Below are positions 17,456 through 25,776 of a stretch of 64,000 bases of DNA, one piece after another. Numbering within the stretch: the stretch's first letter is position 1; every line of letters starts with the position of its first letter. Origin of the DNA: Nocardioides marmoribigeumensis (GTDB taxonomy: Bacteria > Actinomycetota > Actinomycetes > Propionibacteriales > Nocardioidaceae); assembly GCF_031458325.1 (NCBI RefSeq), contig NZ_JAVDYG010000001.1:682001-746000 (forward strand). Direction: 5' to 3'. Both the position numbers and the translations under genes were made by a program. Below the pieces are notes generated by a model. That model had not been told where the DNA came from. It did not search any database and saw only the letters and a list, made by a program, of their open reading frames with translations.

Positions 17456-18919
17456 ATGAGGTCCCCCCGCCACGCCCTGCTGCGTCTCGCCCTGGCCGGC
17501 GGGCTGGCCGCCGGCTCCGTCGCCCTCGTGCTCCCCGACGGCGCGTCGACCGCCGTCTCCGAGCCGCCGCTGCGCGCGACCCCGCAGGCCAGGTGCAACG
17601 ACGCCTCCCGCCCCGAGACCTCCACGCAGGGCCGGGTGCCGGCCGTCGACTACGCCAGCGGTCGGGCGGCCCGGGGCTACACCTGCAACGCCACCCAGGT
17701 CTCCCACCACGGCGGCGCCGGCGGCTTCAAGACCTTCCGCTACGTCGACCGCGCCGGCCACGTCTGCGGCTACTACGACTCGGGCTCGATCTTCTCCGCC
17801 GACCTGGTGACCCGGAAGGAGGGCACCGGCGTCGTCGTCCTCGACATGGCCGACCCCCGCCGGCCCCGGCAGACCGCCAACCTGACCACACCGGCGATGG
17901 AGACCCCGCACGAGTCGCTCTTCCTCAACCAGCGTCGCGGCCTCCTCGCCGCGGTCGCGGGCAACATCGAGACCCTGCCCGGCCAGCTCGACCTGTACGA
18001 CGTCCGGGCCGACTGCCGGCACCCGCGGCTGCTGTCGACGCTCCCGCTCGGCGGGCTCGGCCACGAGAGCGGCTTCGCCCCCGACGGGCGCACGTTCTAC
18101 ACCTCCTCGACCTTCGGCCAGGTCGTCACCGCGGTCGACGTGAGCGACCCGGCCCTCCCCCACCCGATCGCGACGCTGGGCGGCGTCAACTTCCACGGCA
18201 TGCGGCTCAGCGCCGACGGCCGCACCCTCTACGCCGCCAACCTGGGCAACCCGAGCGGCCCCGACTCGACGTACTCCAACGGCGGGCTGGCGGTCCTCGA
18301 CGTGAGCTCGATCCAGGACCGCGACCCGCTCCCGGCGTTCAAGCCGGTCACCGGCCTGGCGTGGAGCTCCGGCTCGATCCCGCAGTCCGCGGACCCGGTC
18401 ACGATCAAGGGTCACCGCTACCTGCTCGAGGTCGACGAGTTCGCCAACTACGGCGCCCGTCCCAACCTGGTCACGGGCCTCGGCTACCAGCCCGACGCCC
18501 CGGTCGGTGCGGCCCGGCTGATCGACGTCGACGACCGGCGGCACCCGCACGTGGTGTCCAACCTGCGCCTCGCCGTGCACCAGCCGAAGGCCCGGCTCGG
18601 CGCGCAGGGCAAGGACCCGGGCGCCTCCTCCCTCGTCGGGGGCTACGCCGCCCACTACTGCTCGGCGCCACGCACCGTCGACCCGGGCCTCGTGGCCTGC
18701 AGCATGATCCTGAGCGGCCTGCGGGTCTTCGACGTCCGCGACCCGGCCCACCCCCGCGAGGTGGCCTACTTCAACAAGCCGGCCCCCGGGGGTGCGGGGG
18801 CGTTCTCGGCGCCGGCGTGGGACCTGCGCCACCGGATGGTGTGGTACTCCGACACCACCAGCGGCTTCTACGCCGTGCGCCTGGCGAGGTCGGTCGTGCC
18901 CCGCCACTACTGGCAGTGA
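17456..18919 (+). CDS. Secreted LVIVD-repeat beta-propeller protein
   Basis: 487 residues with an N-terminal signal peptide. The mature protein shows repeated propeller-blade patterns (VVVLDMADPRRP, LDLYDVRADCRHP, TAVDVSDPALPHP, AARLIDVDDRRHP, LRVFDVRDPAHPRE), characteristic of LVIVD/YncE-like surface propellers of unknown function. Several cysteines (for example ARCND, YTCNA, HVCGYY, HYCSAP, VACSM) may form disulfides. It ends one base before the stop of the convergent EEP gene. Confidence 0.8.
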   Translation: MRSPRHALLRLALAGGLAAGSVALVLPDGASTAVSEPPLRATPQARCNDASRPETSTQGRVPAVDYASGRAARGYTCNATQVSHHGGAGGFKTFRYVDRAGHVCGYYDSGSIFSADLVTRKEGTGVVVLDMADPRRPRQTANLTTPAMETPHESLFLNQRRGLLAAVAGNIETLPGQLDLYDVRADCRHPRLLSTLPLGGLGHESGFAPDGRTFYTSSTFGQVVTAVDVSDPALPHPIATLGGVNFHGMRLSADGRTLYAANLGNPSGPDSTYSNGGLAVLDVSSIQDRDPLPAFKPVTGLAWSSGSIPQSADPVTIKGHRYLLEVDEFANYGARPNLVTGLGYQPDAPVGAARLIDVDDRRHPHVVSNLRLAVHQPKARLGAQGKDPGASSLVGGYAAHYCSAPRTVDPGLVACSMILSGLRVFDVRDPAHPREVAYFNKPAPGGAGAFSAPAWDLRHRMVWYSDTTSGFYAVRLARSVVPRHYWQ

Positions 18920-18920
18920 C

Positions 18921-19913
18921 CTAGGCGACCGGCGCGACCACCGCGAGCACCGCGGTGTGGTCGCTGCGCGGGACCTCGACACGACGCAGCGAGGTCACGG
19001 TCCACCCCCGCCCGACGAGGACGTGGTCGATCGCGGCGAAGCGCGGCAGGGGCACGCCGAGCAGGTGCTGACGGCCGTGGCTCGGCCAGGTCGGCGCCCA
19101 GCCGCTGCCGGTGAGGTCCACGGCGTCGCGCAGCCCCTCGCCGAGCAGGCGCCGCAGGGGCAGGTGGTCGGTGGTCGCGTTGAAGTCGCCGGCCAGCAGG
19201 TCCGGACGCTCCCGGCGTACGGCGCGCAGCAGGTCGGCGTGGTCCTCGCGCCAGGTGTGCGGCCAGACCGGCGGCCCGGTGTGCACGCCGAGGAGGTCGA
19301 CGTCGCGCCCCTCCCACCGCAGCGTGGCGCTCAGCACCCCCGAGGCCCGGGGCAGCGTCCGCAGCCGGGACATCGGCAGGTGCGACCAGATCATCGTCGC
19401 GGTGTCACCGGCGTCCGGGGACCACGAGCGGTGGGCGTAGGCGGCGACCAGACCGGCCCGGAGCGCCTGCTCGTACGCCTCGCCGGTCAGCTCCTCCACG
19501 ACGACCACATCGGCGTCGGCGCCACGCGCGAGCCGCACGAGGTCCGCACCGGAGGCGCCGGTGTAGGCCAGCGCGTTGACGGTCAGCACGCGCAGCCGGG
19601 GCCCGTCGGCCGCCGCGGGTCCGTCGTCGGTGAAGGCGGGCGTGAGCCACCACAGGTGCAGCGCCAGCCCGGCGACCGCGAGCACGAGCAGTGCGGCGGC
19701 CGGCCGCCACCGCCGGACCAGGAGCGCGGCCCCGAGCGCCGCGACCGCGTAGGGCAGCACCGCCAGGGGCACCAGCGCGGCGAGCCGGATCATGGTCTCC
19801 TGCAGGGGACCCGCCGCAGGCTGCCAGAGCCGGGCCAGGGTGAGCACCCCGCCGCCCAGGAGCACCAGGACCACGACGACGCGGAGCACCCGCTGCCGCC
19901 GCTGCCCCGTCAC
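18921..19913 (-). CDS. Membrane-anchored endonuclease/exonuclease/phosphatase (EEP) family protein
   Basis: 330 residues. Three hydrophobic helices occupy about residues 8-95, then an EEP domain: LTVNALAY, VVVVEELTGEAYEQ (metal-binding Glu), AGDFNAT, and IDHVLVGRGW with PRSDHTAVLA at the end. These are the Asp/Asn/His residues of DNase I-type or phosphatase enzymes. The catalytic domain is predicted outside the membrane; the substrate (nucleic acid, phosphoinositide or lipid phosphate) is not deducible. The GTG of VTGQRRQR is used as start. Confidence 0.8.
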   Translation of the reverse strand: MTGQRRQRVLRVVVVLVLLGGGVLTLARLWQPAAGPLQETMIRLAALVPLAVLPYAVAALGAALLVRRWRPAAALLVLAVAGLALHLWWLTPAFTDDGPAAADGPRLRVLTVNALAYTGASGADLVRLARGADADVVVVEELTGEAYEQALRAGLVAAYAHRSWSPDAGDTATMIWSHLPMSRLRTLPRASGVLSATLRWEGRDVDLLGVHTGPPVWPHTWREDHADLLRAVRRERPDLLAGDFNATTDHLPLRRLLGEGLRDAVDLTGSGWAPTWPSHGRQHLLGVPLPRFAAIDHVLVGRGWTVTSLRRVEVPRSDHTAVLAVVAPVA

Positions 19914-19963
19914 AGGGCGCAACCTACCCGGGCGCCCGTCAGGGACCGGCCCAGCGAGGACAC

Positions 19964-21175
19964 CTAGCGCGCGGTCCCGAACACCTTGCTCACCATCCGC
20001 GGGGAGGCACTGGTCGCGGTGGTCGCGTAGCGCTGGTTCCAGGTCGCCGTCGAGGGCGTCCAGGTGCCGAGGTCGGTGGTGCCGTCGCCGTTCCAGTCGC
20101 CGGCCACGGGCAGGTCGCCGGCCGCGCCGAGCCGCGTGGTCCCGGTCCACACCGTGCCGTCCCTGCCCACCATCCGCAGCGACCAGGTCGCGGTGGTCGG
20201 GTCGAAGACCCCGAGGTCGGTGGTGCCGTCGCCGTTCCAGTCGCCGGTGACCGGCAGTTGCGAGGTCGAGCCGAGCTGGACCTTGCGCACCGACCCGTTG
20301 GGCCACCGCATCCAGAACATCCCGGTCGCCGGGCGCCACAGGCCGATGTCGGTGGTGCCGTTGCCGTCCCAGTCGCCCACGAGCGGCTTGTCGTCGACGG
20401 CGCCGAGGCGCAGCTTGATCGCCGGCGCCCCGGAGGCCAGGCGCAGGACGTAGTCGGGCGTCGTCGCGCGGCGGACGCCGAGGTCGGTCCTGCCGTCGCC
20501 GTCGAAGTCGCCGACCAGGGGCCGGTCGGCGCCGAGCCCGCGCCGGGCTCGGGTCACCTGCCCTGCCTTGAGCAGGTTGAACCAGCCGTAGACGCGGCGG
20601 CTGAACGTGCCGAGGTCGTCCGTGCCGTCGTTGTTCCAGTCCCCGACGACCGGGACGTCGGGACAGTTCTTCGACGCCAGGGTGGAGCCGAACGTGAAGG
20701 CCACGCCGTCGAAGTAGGGCTGCACGTCGGTGCCGTTGCGCCGCTCCTCGAAGTGCAGGTGCGGACCGGTCGAGCCGCCGGAGGAGCCGACCGCCGCGAT
20801 CACCTCGCCGGTGTCGACGCGCTGGCCGACGGTGACGTACTCCGCGGAGAGGTGGGCGTAGAGGGTGGTCTCGCCGTTGCCGTGGTCGAGGATCACGTAG
20901 AGGCCGTAGCTGCGGCTGCCGAGGTTCTCGACCCGGGTGATCACGCCCGGGGCGGGCGCGATCACCCTCTTGCCCAGGTCGCCGTCGCGGTTCCAGTCGA
21001 TGGACAGTGCGCTCGGTGAGTGGGTCGGGCGCGAGTCACCGGTCCAGGCCTGGCCACAGGTGAACGGCATCGTGTAGTCGGTGACAGGCACCCGGGCGTA
21101 CGCCGCGGAGGGCACCGCGACCGCGCCGGCGACGACGGGGGCCAGGACAGCGAGCAGGCGAGCACGACGGGACAC
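19964..21175 (-). CDS. Secreted M23 peptidase with C-terminal FG-GAP/VCBS repeats
   Basis: 403 residues: signal peptide (1-about 28), an M23/LytM-type domain with HSPSALSIDW, YAHLS and GPHLHFE (zinc-ligand pattern), then five FG-GAP-like repeats of the form GDWNGDGTTDLG spread over the rest. M23 enzymes cut peptidoglycan cross-links; the Asp-rich repeats likely bind calcium and form a propeller. A catalytic domain joined to this propeller suggests substrate or cell-surface targeting. Three GTGAC repeats at a 9-base spacing lie about 40-60 bases upstream. Confidence 0.87.
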   Translation of the reverse strand: MSRRARLLAVLAPVVAGAVAVPSAAYARVPVTDYTMPFTCGQAWTGDSRPTHSPSALSIDWNRDGDLGKRVIAPAPGVITRVENLGSRSYGLYVILDHGNGETTLYAHLSAEYVTVGQRVDTGEVIAAVGSSGGSTGPHLHFEERRNGTDVQPYFDGVAFTFGSTLASKNCPDVPVVGDWNNDGTDDLGTFSRRVYGWFNLLKAGQVTRARRGLGADRPLVGDFDGDGRTDLGVRRATTPDYVLRLASGAPAIKLRLGAVDDKPLVGDWDGNGTTDIGLWRPATGMFWMRWPNGSVRKVQLGSTSQLPVTGDWNGDGTTDLGVFDPTTATWSLRMVGRDGTVWTGTTRLGAAGDLPVAGDWNGDGTTDLGTWTPSTATWNQRYATTATSASPRMVSKVFGTAR

Positions 21176-21213
21176 GGAGACGGCTCCTCACACGGGCGGA
21201 TGCACGGGGATGA

Positions 21214-21236
21214 GTCACCGTCGTCACATCCGTCAC
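21214..21236. promoter_or_regulatory. Candidate MtrA-type direct repeats upstream of the M23 gene
   Basis: Three GTCAC units on the plus strand (GTGAC on the gene strand) start at 21214, 21223 and 21232, an exact 9-base period. This fits the GTNAC-N4-GTNAC pattern described for MtrA, the actinobacterial response regulator that controls cell-wall hydrolases. Confidence 0.5.
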
Positions 21237-21324
21237 AGGAGCGACTGTGGTGCCCAGCAGCAACAAAAGTAGCCCGCTATCCGCGTGTCTGTCCTGACTT
21301 TGCGAGGAAGCCGTGCTAGCCGGC

Positions 21325-22188
21325 TCAGTCCTGGTGGCGCGGGCGGATCAGGCCCTCCTGCGCGACCGTGGCGACCATGCGGCCGTCCACGGTGAACAGG
21401 TGGCCGAACGCCAGCCCACGCGCGCCGGTCGCGATCGGCGACGTCTGGGAGTAGAGCAGCCAGTCATCGGCGCGGAAGTCGCGGTGGAACCAGATCGCGT
21501 GGTCCAGCGACGCGGCCTGCACCCGGCGGTGGCCCGGGTGGACCTGGTGCTTGACCAGCGTCGCGCCCAGCAGGGTCAGGTCGCTGAGGTAGGTCAGTGC
21601 GGCCTGGTGGACCAGCGGCTCGTCGGGCAGCCCGCCCTTGATCCGGATCCAGTAGTCGACGGCGGTCGGCCCGGTGAAGGTGTCCTCCTCGCCGCGCGCG
21701 GGCTCGCGGCGGGCCAGGCGCAGGTCCATCACCGACCACTCGCGCAGCCACTCGTCGCGACGCTGCGGGTCGTTGGCCATCCACTCGGTCACGTCGAAGG
21801 AGTCCTCGGGGCCCGGCACGTCGGGGATCACGTCCTGGTGCTCCCACCCCTCCTCCTCGATCTGGAAGGAGGCGGTCAGGCCGAAGATCGGTCGTCCGTG
21901 CTGACGGGCCAGCACCCGGCGCGTGGCGAACGAGCGGCCGTCGCGGACGCGCTCCACGTCGTACACCAGCGGGACCGTGGGGTCGCCGGGGCGCAGGAAG
22001 TAGGAGTGCAGCGAGTGGACCTCGGTCTCCTCCGGCGCGGTGCGCGCCGCGGCGACCAGCGCCTGCGCGGCGACCTGGCCGCCGAAGGTGCGCTGCATCT
22101 GCGTGTCGGGCTGCTTGCCGCGGAAGAGGTTGAGGTCGATGGTCTCCAGGTCGAGGAGCTCGACGAGCTCGGCGGCGGAGGAAGGCAT
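21325..22188 (-). CDS. tesB: Acyl-CoA thioesterase II (TesB)
   Basis: 287-residue double-hotdog thioesterase. Conserved features: FGGQVAAQALVAA and LHSYFLRPGD in the first hotdog and ASLDHAIWFHR in the second, containing the catalytic Asp. It hydrolyses acyl-CoA to free acid and CoA in the cytoplasm. It lies 44 bases after the PAC2 gene on the same strand and may share its transcript. Confidence 0.92.
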   Translation of the reverse strand: MPSSAAELVELLDLETIDLNLFRGKQPDTQMQRTFGGQVAAQALVAAARTAPEETEVHSLHSYFLRPGDPTVPLVYDVERVRDGRSFATRRVLARQHGRPIFGLTASFQIEEEGWEHQDVIPDVPGPEDSFDVTEWMANDPQRRDEWLREWSVMDLRLARREPARGEEDTFTGPTAVDYWIRIKGGLPDEPLVHQAALTYLSDLTLLGATLVKHQVHPGHRRVQAASLDHAIWFHRDFRADDWLLYSQTSPIATGARGLAFGHLFTVDGRMVATVAQEGLIRPRHQD

Positions 22189-22233
22189 CTGCCGATGGTC
22201 CCACGCGCCGGACGGCCTCCTGACCGTCAGGGG

Positions 22234-23160
22234 CTATCTGCCCTTGTCGTCTCGGTCACCCTCGTCGAGGTCGGCGAGGAACCGCTCGAACTGCGCGCCG
22301 AGCTCGTCACCCGTGGGCAGCTCGCCGTCCTCGGCGAGCGGGAGACGCTCGTCGTCGTCGGGGCGGTGGAAGGCGTCGTACTGCTGCTCGAGGCCGGCGA
22401 CCACGTCACGGACCTCGGCCGACTCCGCCACCTGGGTGGCGATGTCGTCGGCGCGGGCCGCGGCCCGGGCGTGCAGCCCGGTCAGGTCCCACTGCAGCCC
22501 GGTCGCCTCGGCGGCGGCGGTGAGCAGCGGGATCGCGGACAGGGGGTAGTCGACCTGGGCGAGGTAGTGCGGCACGTGGGCGACGAAGCCGGTCGCGGCG
22601 TGGCCCCACTCCCCCAGTCGCAGCTCGAGCAGCGCCAGCGCGCTGGCCGGGATGCGGATCGCGCCGCGCCACATCGACGAGCGCGTGACCAGCTCGGGGC
22701 GGTTGCCGTGGTGGGTGATCATCACCGGCCGCGTGTGCGGGACGGCCATCGGCACCGCGCCCCACGAGACGACGAGGCTGACCCCGAAGTGCTCGACGAC
22801 GGTGCGTACGGCGGCGCAGAACGCCTCCCAGTGCGTGTCGGGCTCGGGCCCGTGGAGCAGGAGGAAGGGCACCCCCGCCGCGTCGTGCACGAGGCGGCAG
22901 ACCAGCCGCGGGGCCTGGTAGTCCTCGTAGTGGTCCTCGGCGAAGGTCATCGGGGGACGACGGGCGCGGTAGTCGTAGAACGCGTCGATCTCGAAGGTCG
23001 CGACCACGCGGCCCTGGTCGGTCTCGAGCAGGTGCGACAGCGCGCTCTGGGCCGCGCCACCGGCGTCGAGGAAGCCCTCCAGGACCGTGACCATCACCAG
23101 GTCGGAGGCGTCCTCGAGCTCGGGGACCTCGTCGACGATGAAGACGTGCGAGGCGCTCAT
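22234..23160 (-). CDS. PAC2 family protein
   Basis: 308 residues. The fold and motifs ([49 protein letters not shown]) identify the PAC2 family, related to eukaryotic proteasome assembly chaperone 2. In actinobacteria the function is unproven, though a link to proteasome or quality control is often suggested. The ATG overlaps the dxs stop (ATGA), implying coupled translation. The C-terminus is an acidic tail. Confidence 0.88.
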   Translation of the reverse strand: MSASHVFIVDEVPELEDASDLVMVTVLEGFLDAGGAAQSALSHLLETDQGRVVATFEIDAFYDYRARRPPMTFAEDHYEDYQAPRLVCRLVHDAAGVPFLLLHGPEPDTHWEAFCAAVRTVVEHFGVSLVVSWGAVPMAVPHTRPVMITHHGNRPELVTRSSMWRGAIRIPASALALLELRLGEWGHAATGFVAHVPHYLAQVDYPLSAIPLLTAAAEATGLQWDLTGLHARAAARADDIATQVAESAEVRDVVAGLEQQYDAFHRPDDDERLPLAEDGELPTGDELGAQFERFLADLDEGDRDDKGR

Positions 23161-25076
23161 GCCCGCCCCACCGATCGGACGGGGCCCGGGTCGTCGGTCG
23201 CGGACAGGGCCGCCATCGCCTCCACCACGTCGCGGGCCAGGGCCTGGGGGGTGAGGCCGATGCGCTCGAGGATCGCCGCGCGCTTGGCGTGGTCGAGGAA
23301 CTCCTGGGGGACGCCGTGCAGGCGCACCGGGGTGGTGACGCCGGCGGCGTTGAGCGTCTGGAGCAGGACCGAGCCGCAGCCGCCGACGACCCCGTTGTCC
23401 TCGACGCTGACGACCAGCCGGTGCTCGGCGGCCAGCCCGACCAGGTCGGGCGAGACCGGCTTGACCCAGCGCGGGTCGACCACCGTGACCCCGATGCCCT
23501 GGGCCGCGAGGCGGTCGGCCACCTCCACGCAGGTCGTGGCCATCGCGCCGACGCCCACGAGGAGGACGTCACGGGCACCCTGCCGGACCAGCACGTCGAC
23601 GTCGCCCACCCGGTCCACGGCCTCGAGGTCGGCCGGCGGCGGGCCCTTGGGGAACCGCACGACGGTGGGGGCGTCGGAGACGTCGAGCGCCTCGCGCAGC
23701 AGCTCGCGCAGCCGCGCGCCGTCGCGGGGCGCGGCCAGCCGCAGCCCGGGCACCACCTGGAGGAGCGAGAGGTCCCACATCCCGTTGTGGGAGGCGCCGT
23801 CGTCACCGGTGACCCCGGCCCGGTCGAGCACGAAGGTCACCCCGCAGCGGTGGAGCGCGCAGTCCATGAGCACCTGGTCGAGGGCGCGGTTGAGGAAGGT
23901 CGCGTAGACCGCGACCACCGGGTGGAGACCGCCCATCGCCAGGCCCGCGGCCGAGGTGGCGGCGTGCTGCTCGGCGATGCCCACGTCGAAGACCCGGTCG
24001 GGGTAGCGCTCGGCGAACAGGTGGAGGCCGACCGGGTGCAGCATCGCAGCGGTGATGCCCACGACGTCGGTGCGCTCGGCGCCGACGGCGACCATCTCGT
24101 CGGCGAAGAGGTCGGTCCAGATCAGGCCCTTGGTGGCCTCGCGGCCGGTCGTCACGTCGAAGGGGCCGGGCGAGTGGAACTGGTCGGCCTCGTGGCGCTC
24201 GGCGGCGTCGTAGCCCTGGCCCTTGCGGGTGATCGCGTGCACGATCACCGGCCCCTCGAAGCGCTTGGCCTGCAGCAGCGCCTGCTCCGTCGCGGCGAGG
24301 TCGTGGCCGTCGATCGGGCCGACGTACTTCAGGCCGAGGTCCTCGAAGAGGCCCTGGGGGGCGAGCGCGTCCTTGACCCCCTTCTTCATCGCGTGGAGGG
24401 CGTCGTAGACGGCCGGGCCCACGCCGGGCACGCCGTGGAGCCGCCGCTTGACCGCGTCGAGCATCGGCTCGTAGCGGGGGCTCGTGCGCAGCGTGGTCAG
24501 CGCCTCGGCGAGGCCGCCGACGGTCGGGGTGTAGGAGCGGCCGTTGTCGTTGACCACGATCACCAGCCGCCGGCGCTCGGCGGCGCCGACGGAGGCGATG
24601 TTGTTGAGCGCCTCCCAGGCCATGCCGCCGGTGAGCGCGCCGTCGCCGATGACGGCGACCACGTGACGGTCCTCGCCCTGGACCGAGTAGGCCTTGGCCA
24701 GGCCGTCGGCGTAGGACAGCGCGGTGGAGGCGTGGGAGTTCTCGACCAGGTCGTGCTCGGACTCGCGCTGGGAGGGGTAGCCGGACAGGCCGCCCTCGGT
24801 GCGCAGGGTGTCGAACTCCTTGGCGCGCCCGGTGACCATCTTGTGGACGTAGGCCTGGTGTCCGGTGTCCCAGACGACCTTGTCGTGCGGGGAGTCGAAG
24901 ACCCGGTGGACGGCCAGGGTGAGCTCGACGACACCGAGGTTGGGGCCGAGGTGGCCACCGCGCGGGGAGCACGTGCTGACCAGGCGGTCGCGGATCTCGG
25001 CGGCCAGCTCGCGCAGCTCCTCGGGGGAGAGCGCGCGCAGGTCACCAGGACCGGTGAGCGAGTCGAGCAACGGCAT
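23157..25076 (-). CDS. dxs: 1-deoxy-D-xylulose-5-phosphate synthase
   Basis: 639 residues, full length. The TPP-binding motif [16 protein letters not shown], the pyrimidine domain ([16 protein letters not shown]) and the transketolase C-terminal domain are in order. It condenses pyruvate and glyceraldehyde 3-phosphate, the first committed step of the MEP isoprenoid pathway. It has its own leaderless-type promoter: TAGAAT at 25083-25088, six bases before the ATG. Confidence 0.95.
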   Translation of the reverse strand: MPLLDSLTGPGDLRALSPEELRELAAEIRDRLVSTCSPRGGHLGPNLGVVELTLAVHRVFDSPHDKVVWDTGHQAYVHKMVTGRAKEFDTLRTEGGLSGYPSQRESEHDLVENSHASTALSYADGLAKAYSVQGEDRHVVAVIGDGALTGGMAWEALNNIASVGAAERRRLVIVVNDNGRSYTPTVGGLAEALTTLRTSPRYEPMLDAVKRRLHGVPGVGPAVYDALHAMKKGVKDALAPQGLFEDLGLKYVGPIDGHDLAATEQALLQAKRFEGPVIVHAITRKGQGYDAAERHEADQFHSPGPFDVTTGREATKGLIWTDLFADEMVAVGAERTDVVGITAAMLHPVGLHLFAERYPDRVFDVGIAEQHAATSAAGLAMGGLHPVVAVYATFLNRALDQVLMDCALHRCGVTFVLDRAGVTGDDGASHNGMWDLSLLQVVPGLRLAAPRDGARLRELLREALDVSDAPTVVRFPKGPPPADLEAVDRVGDVDVLVRQGARDVLLVGVGAMATTCVEVADRLAAQGIGVTVVDPRWVKPVSPDLVGLAAEHRLVVSVEDNGVVGGCGSVLLQTLNAAGVTTPVRLHGVPQEFLDHAKRAAILERIGLTPQALARDVVEAMAALSATDDPGPVRSVGRA

Positions 25077-25082
25077 CCCCCG

Positions 25083-25088
25083 ATTCTA
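25083..25088 (-). promoter_or_regulatory. -10 element of dxs (leaderless)
   Basis: TAGAAT on the minus strand, followed by six G-rich bases and the ATG. This gives dxs a promoter separate from the two-component genes 37 bases upstream. Confidence 0.6.
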
Positions 25089-25113
25089 CGGGGGTGGGGC
25101 CCACCGGTCCGCC

Positions 25114-25776
25114 TCAGGCGTCCTGTCCGAAGCCTGCCTCGCGGGCCTTGATGATCGCCTCGGCCCGGTCACCGGCGTGCAGCTTGGCGTAGATCGCCGA
25201 GACCGAGTTGCGCACGGTCTTGTTGGAGACGAACAGCTGGCGCGCGATCGCGTCGTTGGAGCGGCCCGCGGCGAGCAGCTCGAGCACCTCGCGCTCGCGG
25301 TCGGTGAGCTCGGGGAACACCTTCTTCTCGGGACGGCGGCCGGACGGGGCGGCGAACAACGCGGCCACGCGGCCGGCCAGGCGGGCGCCGAAGACCATGC
25401 CCCCGGCGTGGGCCGCGCGGATCGCCGACTGCACCTCGTCGGCCCCCGAGCCCTTGAGCAGGTAGCCCGAGGCCCCCGCCCGGATCGCGGAGAGCACCGT
25501 GTCGTCGTCCTCGTTCATGGTGAGCATCACCACGCGGGACTCCGCGGGCCCCGCCGCGATGCGGCGAGTGGCCTCGATGCCGTCGAGCTCGGGCATCTGG
25601 ATGTCCATCACCACCACGTCGGGTCGGGTGCGCTCCACCACCTCGACGGCGGCGAGGCCGTCACCGGCGGTGCCGACCACCTCCAGGCCGTCGAGCGCGC
25701 CCAGCAGCGCGACCAGCCCGTCACGGACGATCTGGTGGTCGTCGACGACGACGACGCTGATGCCTGGGTCGGTCAC
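25114..25776 (-). CDS. NarL/FixJ family response regulator
   Basis: 220 residues. Receiver domain with acidic pocket VVDDHQ and phospho-acceptor Asp58 (VVVMDIQMP), conserved Lys in YLLKG, then a LuxR-type helix-turn-helix (LTDREREVLELLAAGRSNDAIARQL...KTVRNSVSAIYAKL). The ATG overlaps the histidine kinase stop (ATGA), so the two form an operon and a cognate pair. The target genes are unknown. Confidence 0.92.
   Translation of the reverse strand: MTDPGISVVVVDDHQIVRDGLVALLGALDGLEVVGTAGDGLAAVEVVERTRPDVVVMDIQMPELDGIEATRRIAAGPAESRVVMLTMNEDDDTVLSAIRAGASGYLLKGSGADEVQSAIRAAHAGGMVFGARLAGRVAALFAAPSGRRPEKKVFPELTDREREVLELLAAGRSNDAIARQLFVSNKTVRNSVSAIYAKLHAGDRAEAIIKAREAGFGQDA

Noticed and set aside
21176-21324. 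c-di-AMP (ydaO-type) riboswitch before the M23 gene
   Set aside because: Considered because actinobacterial wall hydrolases often have one, but the conserved riboswitch cores are not visible; GTGAC repeats explain the region better.
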